64,000 bases of DNA from Prevotella sp. UBA2850 (GTDB lineage: Bacteria; Bacteroidota; Bacteroidia; Bacteroidales; Bacteroidaceae): assembly GCA_002350805.1 (NCBI GenBank), contig DEFO01000058.1, forward strand, positions 1-64,000. The letters are read 5' to 3'. How positions within the stretch are numbered: position 1 is the first letter of the stretch; each line of letters starts with the position of its first letter. The notes under the pieces are model-generated. The model saw only the letters and a list, made by a program, of their open reading frames with translations, ran no database searches and was not told the DNA's origin. A program made the position numbers and the translations under genes. Shown here piece after piece: positions 25,444 through 33,683 of this stretch.

Positions 25444-26100
25444 TTATCTCACTTCATCGAGAAATCTCCGCAGGGCACTGACATCTTTCACGGCAGGACG
25501 GGCCTCGAAACGAGAGTTGAGATCTATGCCTGCCAGCCTCGAATGACGGAAGCCCTTCACCCTTTCAGCATCATCAGGGCCAATACCACCGCTTAGAAGG
25601 AAAGGAGCAGAGCCATCGTATGCATTCAGCACCGACCAGTCGAACTGTTTTCCGCTTCCCCCAACGCTCTGGCACTTTGTGTCGAAAAGGAACATGTCCA
25701 CATGTCCTTCATACACTTTGTAGCGCTCCATGTCGGCAGGCGAACCGATGCTCAGCGCCTTGATGATGCGGATGCCGGGGGCAAGCAAATGGCGCAAACT
25801 GTCAATCATCATCGGTGACTCGCTGCCATGCAACTGCACATACTGAAGATGGCAGTTTCGCACATGGGCAACAATGTTCTGAGGACTGTCGTCTACAAAC
25901 ACTCCCACGCGAGCAGCCTTCTTTGCTTCATAGCGCCCATTTCCTGACAAATCGTCGGCAAGTGAGCCTGCCTTGGGGTATATCTGCCCTACATACCGCG
26001 GACTACCAGGCCAAAAGATAAAGCCCAGCATATCGACGTCCAACTGCTCTACAGCCTGAATATTCTCCGGCTCACGCATGCCACAAACTTTTATTACCAT
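25444..26100 (-). CDS. trpF: Phosphoribosylanthranilate isomerase
   Basis: The 218-residue TIM barrel performs the Amadori rearrangement in tryptophan synthesis. The catalytic Cys is in VIKVCGMREPENI near the N-terminus, and the C-terminal IDLNSRFE holds the catalytic Asp. The LQLHGSE motif is also visible. Separate from trpC, 13 bp away. Confidence 0.95.
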   Translation of the reverse strand: MVIKVCGMREPENIQAVEQLDVDMLGFIFWPGSPRYVGQIYPKAGSLADDLSGNGRYEAKKAARVGVFVDDSPQNIVAHVRNCHLQYVQLHGSESPMMIDSLRHLLAPGIRIIKALSIGSPADMERYKVYEGHVDMFLFDTKCQSVGGSGKQFDWSVLNAYDGSAPFLLSGGIGPDDAERVKGFRHSRLAGIDLNSRFEARPAVKDVSALRRFLDEVR

Positions 26101-26113
26101 GTATTGAGTTTAT

Positions 26114-26956
26114 TCAAGTTTCAGGAGTTACAATGAGACGGTCTGAAAGACCTGCGAGCCCTCTATCTTCCATCTCGGCTATAAACGCTTTCAGGGCCAT
26201 GCCTGGCGCCGACGACTTCATGAAACTCTCGCCGATAAGGAAACCATGAAAGCCTGCCCGACGAAGGTCACACACCGTTTGCGGATGCGAGATGCCGCTC
26301 TCACTCACCTTACAAGCATCCGTTGGCAGCCAGGATGCCATGCGGAACGAGTTCTGCACATCGGTGATGAATGTGCCGAGGTTTCGGTTGTTGACACCCA
26401 GCACATCGGGCTCTAAGTCTGCATAGTCGAGTTCCCGCTCATCGTGCAACTCGAGCAGCACCTCCAACTGCAGATCATGAGCAGTGCAAAGCAGCGCACG
26501 GCATTCGGCTAGTGCAAGGTCGGCAGCAATAAGCAGCACCGCACTGGCTCCACAAAGGCGTGCCTGAAAGAGCTGATACTCATCGATGACGAAATTCTTA
26601 TAGAGCACCGGAACCGTAACACCCGACTGCCGGGCGACCTCTATAAAGGCATCGCTGCCGCCAAAATACTTCTCGTCGGTGAGTATAGAGATGGCTGCCG
26701 CCCCATTTTGCTGATAGCTCAACGGAATCTCGTCGGCCCTGCCATCCTCCTTGATCCACCCTTTCGACGGTGACTTGCGCTTAAACTCGCTGATGATGCC
26801 GCTCTCCGAGGCCAGCAACGAGGCGCGCAGGGAGGCCACAGGAGTGCCAAGCATAGCCTCCACGCGCTGATGTATCTCGTGTTCGCTCAACAATTCTTTG
26901 AAGCGTGCCACCTCCACCCGTTTGTAAGCAATGATCTCGTCTAAAACATCTTTCAT
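26114..26956 (-). CDS. trpC: Indole-3-glycerol-phosphate synthase
   Basis: The 280-residue TIM barrel closes the indole ring. Visible: SEFKRKSPSKGWI with the catalytic Lys, PVLYKNFVIDEYQ, LLEVLLELHDERE, GVNNRNL, and VSESGISHPQTV. Normal length; 6 bp after trpD. Confidence 0.95.
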   Translation of the reverse strand: MKDVLDEIIAYKRVEVARFKELLSEHEIHQRVEAMLGTPVASLRASLLASESGIISEFKRKSPSKGWIKEDGRADEIPLSYQQNGAAAISILTDEKYFGGSDAFIEVARQSGVTVPVLYKNFVIDEYQLFQARLCGASAVLLIAADLALAECRALLCTAHDLQLEVLLELHDERELDYADLEPDVLGVNNRNLGTFITDVQNSFRMASWLPTDACKVSESGISHPQTVCDLRRAGFHGFLIGESFMKSSAPGMALKAFIAEMEDRGLAGLSDRLIVTPET

Positions 26957-26962
26957 CTCTCG

Positions 26963-27967
26963 TCAGCTGTTCAGTTCCACAAACTTCTTGAAGGTCTGCA
27001 AAGCCCTGCCGCTGTCAATCGACTCGCGCGCAATCTCGATACACTCGTCAATGCTTTTCCCGCCACGCTCAAGCACCTGTATGCCAAAGGCCGCATTAGC
27101 CAAGACAATATTCTTCTGTGCAGGCAAGGCAGTATTGGCAAGCACCCGGTCGAAAATCTCCTTGGCCTCTATCTCTGTGGCGCCACCTACCAACTCTTCT
27201 GGTTTGGCAATGTCGAATCCCAGATCCGCGGGTTTGAAGACACGCTCATACTGATTGGTCTTCACCTTGAAGTCGCCTGTGAGCGAAATCTCATCATAAC
27301 CGTCGACAGAGTTCACGATGCCATAGTCGATACCTATTTTCTGATACACATTGCTGTAGAGCCGCATCTGGTCGAGTGTGGCCACACCCAACAACTGGCA
27401 CTGAGGCTTGCTGGGATTGACAATAGGGCCCAGCAGGTTGAAACAAGTGGGAAACTGCAATGCTTTTCTGATAGGCCCCACAAACTTCATGGCCTTAGCG
27501 AAAAGCTGTGCATGCAGGTAGACAATGCCGCACTCATTGATGCAACGGTTCAGTCGGTCCAGGTCGTCGGTGAACTTCACGCCATGATTGGCTATCACGT
27601 TCGACGCTCCGCTGGTAGATGTAGCAGCATAATTGCCATGCTTGGCCACCTTATATCCCGCGCCAGCGATGACAAAACAGGACGTCGTCGAGATATTAAA
27701 CGTGTTCTTGCGGTCGCCGCCCGTGCCCACCACGTCGATGTAGCGGTCACACTCTAACGGCACGGGCACCCCTGTCTCCAGAATGCCATCGCGAAAACCC
27801 AACAGTTCGTCGACGGTGATGCCTCGCATTTGCAAACCAGTGAGCAGAGCCGTAATCTGCTCCATGGGGAACTCACTCTTTGTGATACCCACCAGAATAT
27901 CTCGTGTTTCCTCTCGCGTGAGAGTCTCATGATTGAGTATTCTGTCTAAAACTTCTTTCATTACCAT
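26963..27967 (-). CDS. trpD: Anthranilate phosphoribosyltransferase
   Basis: The 334-residue enzyme transfers phosphoribose from PRPP to anthranilate. The PRPP-binding VGTGGDRKNTFNIST, the HGNYAATSTSGASN segment and GPIVNPSKP are all visible. First structural gene of the operon, downstream of the leader peptide and attenuator. Start at 27967 (MVMKEV); MKEVLD two codons later is an alternative. Confidence 0.95.
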   Translation of the reverse strand: MVMKEVLDRILNHETLTREETRDILVGITKSEFPMEQITALLTGLQMRGITVDELLGFRDGILETGVPVPLECDRYIDVVGTGGDRKNTFNISTTSCFVIAGAGYKVAKHGNYAATSTSGASNVIANHGVKFTDDLDRLNRCINECGIVYLHAQLFAKAMKFVGPIRKALQFPTCFNLLGPIVNPSKPQCQLLGVATLDQMRLYSNVYQKIGIDYGIVNSVDGYDEISLTGDFKVKTNQYERVFKPADLGFDIAKPEELVGGATEIEAKEIFDRVLANTALPAQKNIVLANAAFGIQVLERGGKSIDECIEIARESIDSGRALQTFKKFVELNS

Positions 27968-28040
27968 AGTTTCTATTTTTGTGTTGTTATTACTTGCATC
28001 CAGAGTTACCTACATTAGTCGCTTACACCTTATTATTATA

Positions 28041-28070
28041 AAAAAAAGGCCTGCCGTAAGAACGACAGGC
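28041..28070 (-). terminator. trp attenuator terminator (3:4 hairpin)
   Basis: In the leader transcript GCCTGTCG (28063-28070) pairs with CGGCAGGC (28049-28056) around a 6-base loop, followed by seven or eight U residues (28040-28047). It lies about 75 bp before the trpD start and so stops transcription before the structural genes. Confidence 0.88.
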
Positions 28071-28142
28071 TTTCGTTGATATTTTTGTTTCGACATATCC
28101 ACATAGCTTCGTTACTCACGACTGTTTCAATCTTGAGCGACG
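28055..28142 (-). promoter_or_regulatory. trp attenuator alternative pairing segments
   Basis: Segment 1 CGTCGCTCA (28134-28142), just after the Trp codons, can pair with segment 2 TGAGTAACG (28110-28118), 8 of 9 positions. Segment 2 CGTGAGTAACG (28110-28120) can instead pair with segment 3 CGTTCTTACG (28055-28064), 10 pairs with one bulge. Segment 3 spans the 5' arm end, loop and 3' arm start of the terminator, so 2:3 and 3:4 are mutually exclusive. The leader stop codon lies in segment 2. Confidence 0.82.
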
Positions 28143-28175
28143 CCACCACCATGTTGTAGATACTGTAAATAACAT
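28116..28175 (-). CDS. trpL: trp operon leader peptide
   Basis: A 19-residue frame, MLFTVSTTWWWRRSRLKQS, with three adjacent Trp codons (28143-28151). It starts about 29 nt after the promoter -7 element and ends inside segment 2 of the attenuator. This is the arrangement expected for ribosome-mediated attenuation: a ribosome stalled at the Trp codons covers segment 1 and frees segment 2 to form the antiterminator, while a ribosome reaching the stop covers segment 2 and lets the terminator form. A longer overlapping frame (28036-28233) without Trp runs was not preferred. Confidence 0.88.
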   Translation of the reverse strand: MLFTVSTTWWWRRSRLKQS

Positions 28176-28203
28176 TTTCAATGCTAGTTTTTGGTTTCGG
28201 TTG

Positions 28204-28234
28204 CAAAATTACACTTTTTCTGTGACTCCACAAA
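28204..28234 (-). promoter_or_regulatory. trp operon promoter
   Basis: On the minus strand TTTG (28231-28234), a 19-bp spacer and TAATTTTG (28204-28211) match consensus. Transcription would start about 20-25 nt before the leader peptide ATG. Confidence 0.75.
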
Positions 28235-28269
28235 CTTTTTGTAACTAATTTGACGTTAAAAGATGTTTT

Positions 28270-29736
28270 TTAATGCCTCATGTGAGTTTCCACACGCTTG
28301 TCACTACTAATTTCTTTCCCTGCCTCACACGCGTTGAAATCTACTTTCGTTTTGGTGAAATCAGGCGTATTAAAAGAGTATATCGAGCCATCGTAATAGT
28401 CCCACGGATTGCGCTGTGGCAGCAGGAAAGGCTTCGAAGCGCGGCCTTGCTCGTCGATAGACATGAGATAGAGACGCGTGTAAAGGCCGTCGCCCCGGCG
28501 GCTGGTGAACACCACCCAGTGGGAATTGACGTTCCAGTTGTGATAGCTGTCGGCACGGTTGCTGTTGGCCTCGGTCAGCGGGCGCGCATCACCCGTCTGC
28601 AGGTCGAGCAGCCACTGGTCGCTCTCGTTGTGCCACACAGAGAAATAGCCATAGTCTTGCAGGGTGAAGAGCAGGTAACGGCCATCATAGGAGGGGCGCG
28701 GCCACGTGAGGCTCTTGCCCATCTTCACGGCATTGAAGAGCGTGTCGACCTTGTCGCCGAAGCGGCCCGTCTGTGCATCGAAGGCAATGCGGCACAGGTT
28801 GTACTGTTCTTTCTTGAAGTCGGCGGGGTATTCGCGCTGCAGACAGGTCATGTAGTACAGCCAACGGCCGTCGGGAGAGAAGACGGGTGAGTTCTCCGAC
28901 CAATCCTTGGTCTGCAAGAGGCTGTCGGTAATGATCTCATGCGTGGCGGGATGGTAGACAAAGACGTCGCTCGAAAGGTCGAACACCTCGATGCGCTCGT
29001 CGTGAGCCACATGGAAGCCCTGGCGTGTCTGGTTGGTGGAGAAGGCACAATACTGCTTCGAGGGATGCCAGTAGGGATAGACCATCGAGCCCCCCAGCAG
29101 TTCGTTCTTGGCCTTGAGCAGCTCGCGCTGGCCGTCGATTTGGAAGAGGGTAGCACCGTGGGAGCCACGAATGTGGAACACGAAGTGCGAGGGGTCGGTC
29201 TGGGCGCTGCTGTGGCAGTTGATGCACATGCCCGGCACCTGTGTATTCTCGATGATGGGATACTCATTGAAGGTCGACAAGTCGCGCTGATAGAGGCCCA
29301 TCTTGCTGTACACCTCGTAGCCCGGGGCAATACGGCGGTAGGTCAGTCCCCACTCATCGAGGGCATAAGGACTCACGGTCATGCTGAAATCGGCGTACTG
29401 CCGCCATGCTCCGTCGCGCTTCACACAGACCGTGAACAGGAGTTTGGCGCCGCGGTTCTGCTCTGTCAGCCGGTGCCACTCGTCGATGTCGAAGTCGGCA
29501 ACATCGCCTTGCACATGCAGTTGACCGCCTTTCTCGCCCCGCACGACAACATCCATGCGATCGATGTCCCCACCGGCAAAGTTGAAGTTCAGCGGTGCGA
29601 TGCCCGCGGGAATGGTCACACCGACGTAGTCGGGATAGATTTTCGGCAGCTCAGCGACCACCGAAGGGTTGCTCACCTGCTCCTGACAAGCGGTCAGCAG
29701 CAAAATGACACCTATAATATATAATGCTTTTCTCAT
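28270..29736 (-). CDS. Lipoprotein with one c-type heme motif and a TolB/PD40-like propeller, copy 2
   Basis: The 488-residue paralogue of the 19798 and 32169 proteins has a lipobox (LTAC, Cys17), the YPDYVGVTIPAGIAPLNF segment (34-51), a CINCH heme motif (171-175), and propeller-like repeats (FSPDGRWLYYMT, RPSYDGRYLLFTLQDYG, HNWNVNSHWVVFTSRRGDG). The post-heme sequence (SSAQTDPSHFVFHIRGSHG) is shared with copy 3. Last gene of a five-gene leftward operon, 16 bp after DUF6057 copy 2. No terminator was found before the trp promoter. Confidence 0.75.
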   Translation of the reverse strand: MRKALYIIGVILLLTACQEQVSNPSVVAELPKIYPDYVGVTIPAGIAPLNFNFAGGDIDRMDVVVRGEKGGQLHVQGDVADFDIDEWHRLTEQNRGAKLLFTVCVKRDGAWRQYADFSMTVSPYALDEWGLTYRRIAPGYEVYSKMGLYQRDLSTFNEYPIIENTQVPGMCINCHSSAQTDPSHFVFHIRGSHGATLFQIDGQRELLKAKNELLGGSMVYPYWHPSKQYCAFSTNQTRQGFHVAHDERIEVFDLSSDVFVYHPATHEIITDSLLQTKDWSENSPVFSPDGRWLYYMTCLQREYPADFKKEQYNLCRIAFDAQTGRFGDKVDTLFNAVKMGKSLTWPRPSYDGRYLLFTLQDYGYFSVWHNESDQWLLDLQTGDARPLTEANSNRADSYHNWNVNSHWVVFTSRRGDGLYTRLYLMSIDEQGRASKPFLLPQRNPWDYYDGSIYSFNTPDFTKTKVDFNACEAGKEISSDKRVETHMRH

Positions 29737-29752
29737 AATCCGTTCTTGTTCC

Positions 29753-31495
29753 TCAATTACCTTTCGTCAGATAATACCAGGCAGTGCGGCGGAAAGCCTC
29801 CAGCTGGGCACCTCCCTCGCGCATGGCATTGCTGAAACTGTTAAAACTCTGCAGCACAACAGGACTGATGAGTCCCTGCGGCGGTTGCTGGCGTTGCTGG
29901 GCGAAGGCCAGGGCCACAGCCTCTTGCACGGCCCGCGGGTTGTAGCTGATTTTGCCCTGAACCACCTGCAGATACTGCATGAACCGCTCGATGTCGCGGT
30001 CGAGCAAGGGTTGCATGAGCAGATACTGCACGGCCATCTTGTTTTGCGGATTGTGCAGGAACAGCTGTCCGCAAATCTTGTCGGTCTCCTTTTCGCTGAA
30101 CAAGAAATCGTCGGGCAGCCGCACCTTGCGCAGCCATCCATACTGCGGATGCTCGTTGATGAGCTGCTCATGGCCGATGAGTTGCTCGGTGCGCTGGGCC
30201 CACTTGCGGTAGAAGACGGTTTTCTTCAGCAGGTTGATATACTTCGCTGCAACCCCGTATTGCCCGTTGATGAGGTTGGTCTCCGCCAGCCGCTTCACCA
30301 CCCGCACGCTCTTGCGATAGTCGGGCAGGCACTCCATTGACTCGAAGGCGAAGCGCTGGGCGGTGTTCACCAATCCGAGGTGGTAGTAAATCTCGCCCGT
30401 CAGCTGGGCGGTAGTGAAGTTACGCTCGAAAATGGGCAGCAGTCCTTCGTGGCCATGCTGATAGAAATCGAAGATGCGGTCGCCCAGCTTTCCGGTCATG
30501 GCGAGGGCCAGATTGGTGGCCGACACGCTCATGGGCAGGTCGGGATTCTTCTGCTCGGCCTTGCGAACGACGCCCTCCCAGTCTTTCAGGCGCACCAGAT
30601 AGTCGTACTCTATCAGCTCATACTTGCGCTCGTCGAAGCCGTTCGGAACGACGACGGCCGTCAGGACAGCCAGCACCGCCACCTGCATGGTGAGCAGGGC
30701 CGTGCGCTTGGTTTTGGTCTGAATAGAAGGCAGATAGCGCACCGTCAGCGGCACGACAACGCACAACAGGGCCGTCAGGGCCATCATAACGGTCACCGTC
30801 TGCACATAACGGTAGTAGAAAAGCCCGGTCATCAGCGTGGCTGCCGGATAGTTGGTGCAGGCCACACTCACCCCGATACAGGCTAGTGTATAGAGCACCA
30901 GCAACACACTGGCCACCAATGCCTTCACACGCGAGGAGCTGTCGAGCAGCCAGCGGCACGCCACATAGACCGTGAGCAGCCACACCAGCGGACCTGCCAG
31001 CCAATAGACCACAGGCACGCCGACCAGCACACAGGCCAGCTGGGCATACTTGTTACGGGGCCAGAGCAGCATGGCCAGCAGGCAGATGATGAGCGCAACG
31101 GCATAAGCCAGCAGCACACTCTCGTCGCCCATGGTGTACCAAAGTGCCAAAGCGGGAATGAAGCTCAGCGGATAATAGAAGCCTTCGCCACGAGTCGACA
31201 GCCGGGTGGTGAGCCGCCACACCAGCCGTTGCAGCAACATATAGAGCACGGCCAGCACCAGTGCGCCCACCAGCAACACATTATAAAACTGCACCAGAAA
31301 CTCGCTCACATAACGGGCAAAGCCTCCCGGCTGCGACAGGACCTCGCGCAGGTAAGTCCCGTCGAACAAAAACATCTGGAATTGCTCCTGATAGCTGAGC
31401 GCATGGGGATAGCGGTAGCGCCAAAAGAGGAACACCATCAGGCCGAAGGCCAGCGTCAGTCCCCACTGCCAAAGGTTTTTACTGCATTTCTTCAT
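29753..31495 (-). CDS. DUF6057-like polytopic membrane protein, copy 2
   Basis: The roughly 580-residue protein has the signature YPHALSYQEQFQMFLFDG, about nine or ten hydrophobic helices up to about residue 300, and a soluble helical C-terminus (VVKRLAETNLINGQYGVAAKY). It is a paralogue of the 18389 and 33670 genes. The start at 31495 is chosen because the in-frame ATG at 31507 adds only four residues. The start overlaps the DUF4369-like gene by 17 bp, so translation is probably coupled. Confidence 0.72.
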   Translation of the reverse strand: MKKCSKNLWQWGLTLAFGLMVFLFWRYRYPHALSYQEQFQMFLFDGTYLREVLSQPGGFARYVSEFLVQFYNVLLVGALVLAVLYMLLQRLVWRLTTRLSTRGEGFYYPLSFIPALALWYTMGDESVLLAYAVALIICLLAMLLWPRNKYAQLACVLVGVPVVYWLAGPLVWLLTVYVACRWLLDSSSRVKALVASVLLVLYTLACIGVSVACTNYPAATLMTGLFYYRYVQTVTVMMALTALLCVVVPLTVRYLPSIQTKTKRTALLTMQVAVLAVLTAVVVPNGFDERKYELIEYDYLVRLKDWEGVVRKAEQKNPDLPMSVSATNLALAMTGKLGDRIFDFYQHGHEGLLPIFERNFTTAQLTGEIYYHLGLVNTAQRFAFESMECLPDYRKSVRVVKRLAETNLINGQYGVAAKYINLLKKTVFYRKWAQRTEQLIGHEQLINEHPQYGWLRKVRLPDDFLFSEKETDKICGQLFLHNPQNKMAVQYLLMQPLLDRDIERFMQYLQVVQGKISYNPRAVQEAVALAFAQQRQQPPQGLISPVVLQSFNSFSNAMREGGAQLEAFRRTAWYYLTKGN

Positions 31496-32120
31496 GAGTA
31501 TCGGCATTAACTGTTACGATTCGCCCGTCGGGCATTTGTTTCTGATAAGTGAGCGGATAGAGATTCTCGAGGAAGTCGTGCAGCACACCCTCGCGCAAGT
31601 TGGCAGCCAGCTGACGGGTGTACCGCTTGTAGGCCAGATGCAGACTATCGGCCTCGGCCACGCGGCCATCTTTCCGCAAGGCAAACTGCCGGGCATTGTG
31701 GGCCTCGGTGATTTGCTTCCACATCTGCAGCGAGTCGTTCTGGGGTGTGCCGTGCGCACTACTGATGGAGTCGATCTCCACATGGATATCGCCGGGCTCG
31801 ACCACCACCAGCAATGGCTGGAAACCTTGGCGGAAATGGTAGTCGATGATGATCTTGGCCATCATCAGCGTGTCGCGCTCGAACGCAAACCTGCCGTCGC
31901 GGATGACTACCGAATCGACGTTCCAGCGGGTGTCGTTGGTCAGCGGCACCAGAAATATCTGCTTGCCCTCCAGGTTGGGATTGGGCGCCACGCCGTGAAT
32001 GCGGCACAGACCGGCACTTGGCTCCTGCCGACCATCGCACGAGGCGACGGCTACAAGCAACAGTGCCACGACCGGGAGGCACATGATTTTCCTCATCGTT
32101 TGCTTCATCTTATCACTCAT
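31479..32120 (-). CDS. DUF4369-like lipoprotein without a thioredoxin domain
   Basis: The 213-residue protein has a lipobox (VASC) after a hydrophobic signal and a beta-rich DUF4369-like domain (IHGVAPNPNLEGKQIFLVPL, VDSVVIRDGRFAFER, PLLVVVEPGDIHVEIDS) followed by a charged helical tail. In Bacteroidota this domain usually sits in front of a thioredoxin-like domain; here the protein ends without a CxxC. The start is uncertain: ATGs at 32120, 32108 and 32096 are in frame. It lies between two DUF6057/CxxCH pairs, which suggests a shared job with these heme proteins. Confidence 0.65.
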   Translation of the reverse strand: MSDKMKQTMRKIMCLPVVALLLVAVASCDGRQEPSAGLCRIHGVAPNPNLEGKQIFLVPLTNDTRWNVDSVVIRDGRFAFERDTLMMAKIIIDYHFRQGFQPLLVVVEPGDIHVEIDSISSAHGTPQNDSLQMWKQITEAHNARQFALRKDGRVAEADSLHLAYKRYTRQLAANLREGVLHDFLENLYPLTYQKQMPDGRIVTVNADTHEEMQ

Positions 32121-32168
32121 CGTTTATTCTTTTTCACTCACTATTCATCATGATATACTGACGGTGCA

Positions 32169-33683
32169 TCATTTCCTCACACCGACCTGCACCCGCTTGT
32201 CGGAGAAGACCTCGCGGCGGGCCTTGCGCACATCGAAACTGACCTTCACACGGGTGAAGTCGGGACAGTTGTACGAGTCGAACATCGCGGCATAGTACTT
32301 GCGGGGATGGCGCTGCGGCAGCATGAACGGCTTGCCCACCCTGCCCTGCTGGTCGATGCATGCGAAATAGAGCCGGGCATACATGCCGTCGTCGCGCTTG
32401 CTGCTGAAGACGAACCAATGGCTGTCGGACGACCAGTTGTGATAGCTCTCCGTATCGTCGCTGTTGGCCTCGTCGAGCGAACGCGCCCGGCCGGTTTGCA
32501 AGTCCATCAGCCACAGGTCGGCATCCTTATGGCACACGGGAAAGTTACTACGGCTGCTCTGGCAGTACATCAGCCAGCGGCCGTCGTAGCTGGGACGGGC
32601 CAGCGTGAAGCTCTTGTCGAGCGCCGGACCATTGAGCAGGGTGTCCACCCGCTCGCCGAACCGGCCCGTTCGGGCATCAAAGGGTATGCGGCACAGGCTG
32701 CACTTCACCTTCTCGTATTCTGCCGGCACGCTGCAATGGGGCGATGTGCTGTAGTAGAGATACCGGCCGTCGGCCGAGAAGGCTGGGAAGATTTCCAGCC
32801 AGTCAGTCTGCAGCAGGGGCGAGAGAATCAGCTCGTTGGTGCGCGTGTCGAGCACCACAATGTTGCTGAACTCATGATAAGCCTCGATGCGCTGGCCCTT
32901 GCCGACGAAGAAACTCTGATGGACGGAGTTGGTGGCATAGGCACAATAACGGCCCGCGGGATGCCAGTAGGCATAGCTGCCGGCGGCTTTGGTTGAGTCG
33001 GTCTTGGTGTTGAGCCATACCTGCTGCCCGTCTTTCTGTACCAGCGTGCCGCCGCCCTCGCCGCGGATCTGGAGGGTGAAGGCCGACGGGTCGGTGCGGT
33101 TGGGCGTATGGCAGTTGAAGCAACGGCCCGGGAGAGCCGACTCCTGCAGGATGGCATATTCCTTAAAGGTGTGGATATCGCGCTGATAGATGCCTATGTT
33201 GCCGCCCACCTCGTAGCCCGGGGCAATGCGACGGTAGGTAACGCCGTAGTCGGTCAGGGCGAAGGGGCTCACATGCACCCTGAAGTCGCGGTATTGCGAC
33301 CAACGGCCGTCTTTCCGCATGCAGACGGTGAACACCAGGTCGGCGCCGCGGTTCAGCGCGGTCAGCCGGTGCCACTCGTCGATATCGAAGTCGGCAACAT
33401 CGCCCTGCACATGCATCTCGCCGCCTTTCTGGCCGCGCACCACCACATCCAGGAGGTCCACCTGCTCGTCGGCGGCATTGAAGTTGAGCGGTGCGATGCC
33501 CACGGGAATGGTCACACCGACATAGTCGGGATAGATAGAGGGCTGCTCTGCGACGCTGGAGGGCTGCTCCACGCTGCCAGAGGGCTGCTTTAGAAGTCCA
33601 GAGCAGCCTGCCAGCACCATCAGGAGTGCCATCCAGATATAGAACGTCAGTTTGCGCATCATCCAATACTTATTCATTCTCAT
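32169..33683 (-). CDS. Lipoprotein with one c-type heme motif and a TolB/PD40-like propeller, copy 3
   Basis: The 504-residue paralogue has a lipobox (LAGC, Cys27), a short repetitive linker (PSGSVEQPSSVAEQPS), the YPDYVGVTIPVGIAPLNF segment, a CFNCH heme motif (188-192), and propeller-like repeats (FPAFSADGRYLYYST, RPSYDGRWLMYC, HNWSSDSHWFVFSSKRDDG). The start overlaps the preceding DUF6057 gene by 14 bp. A later Met (33662) is an alternative start. Closer in sequence to copy 2 than to copy 1. Confidence 0.75.
   Translation of the reverse strand: MRMNKYWMMRKLTFYIWMALLMVLAGCSGLLKQPSGSVEQPSSVAEQPSIYPDYVGVTIPVGIAPLNFNAADEQVDLLDVVVRGQKGGEMHVQGDVADFDIDEWHRLTALNRGADLVFTVCMRKDGRWSQYRDFRVHVSPFALTDYGVTYRRIAPGYEVGGNIGIYQRDIHTFKEYAILQESALPGRCFNCHTPNRTDPSAFTLQIRGEGGGTLVQKDGQQVWLNTKTDSTKAAGSYAYWHPAGRYCAYATNSVHQSFFVGKGQRIEAYHEFSNIVVLDTRTNELILSPLLQTDWLEIFPAFSADGRYLYYSTSPHCSVPAEYEKVKCSLCRIPFDARTGRFGERVDTLLNGPALDKSFTLARPSYDGRWLMYCQSSRSNFPVCHKDADLWLMDLQTGRARSLDEANSDDTESYHNWSSDSHWFVFSSKRDDGMYARLYFACIDQQGRVGKPFMLPQRHPRKYYAAMFDSYNCPDFTRVKVSFDVRKARREVFSDKRVQVGVRK

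Noticed and set aside
28036..28233. A 65-codon frame overlapping the trp leader
   Set aside because: Its start lies between the promoter elements, and the other frame gives a leader peptide with Trp codons placed exactly as attenuation requires.
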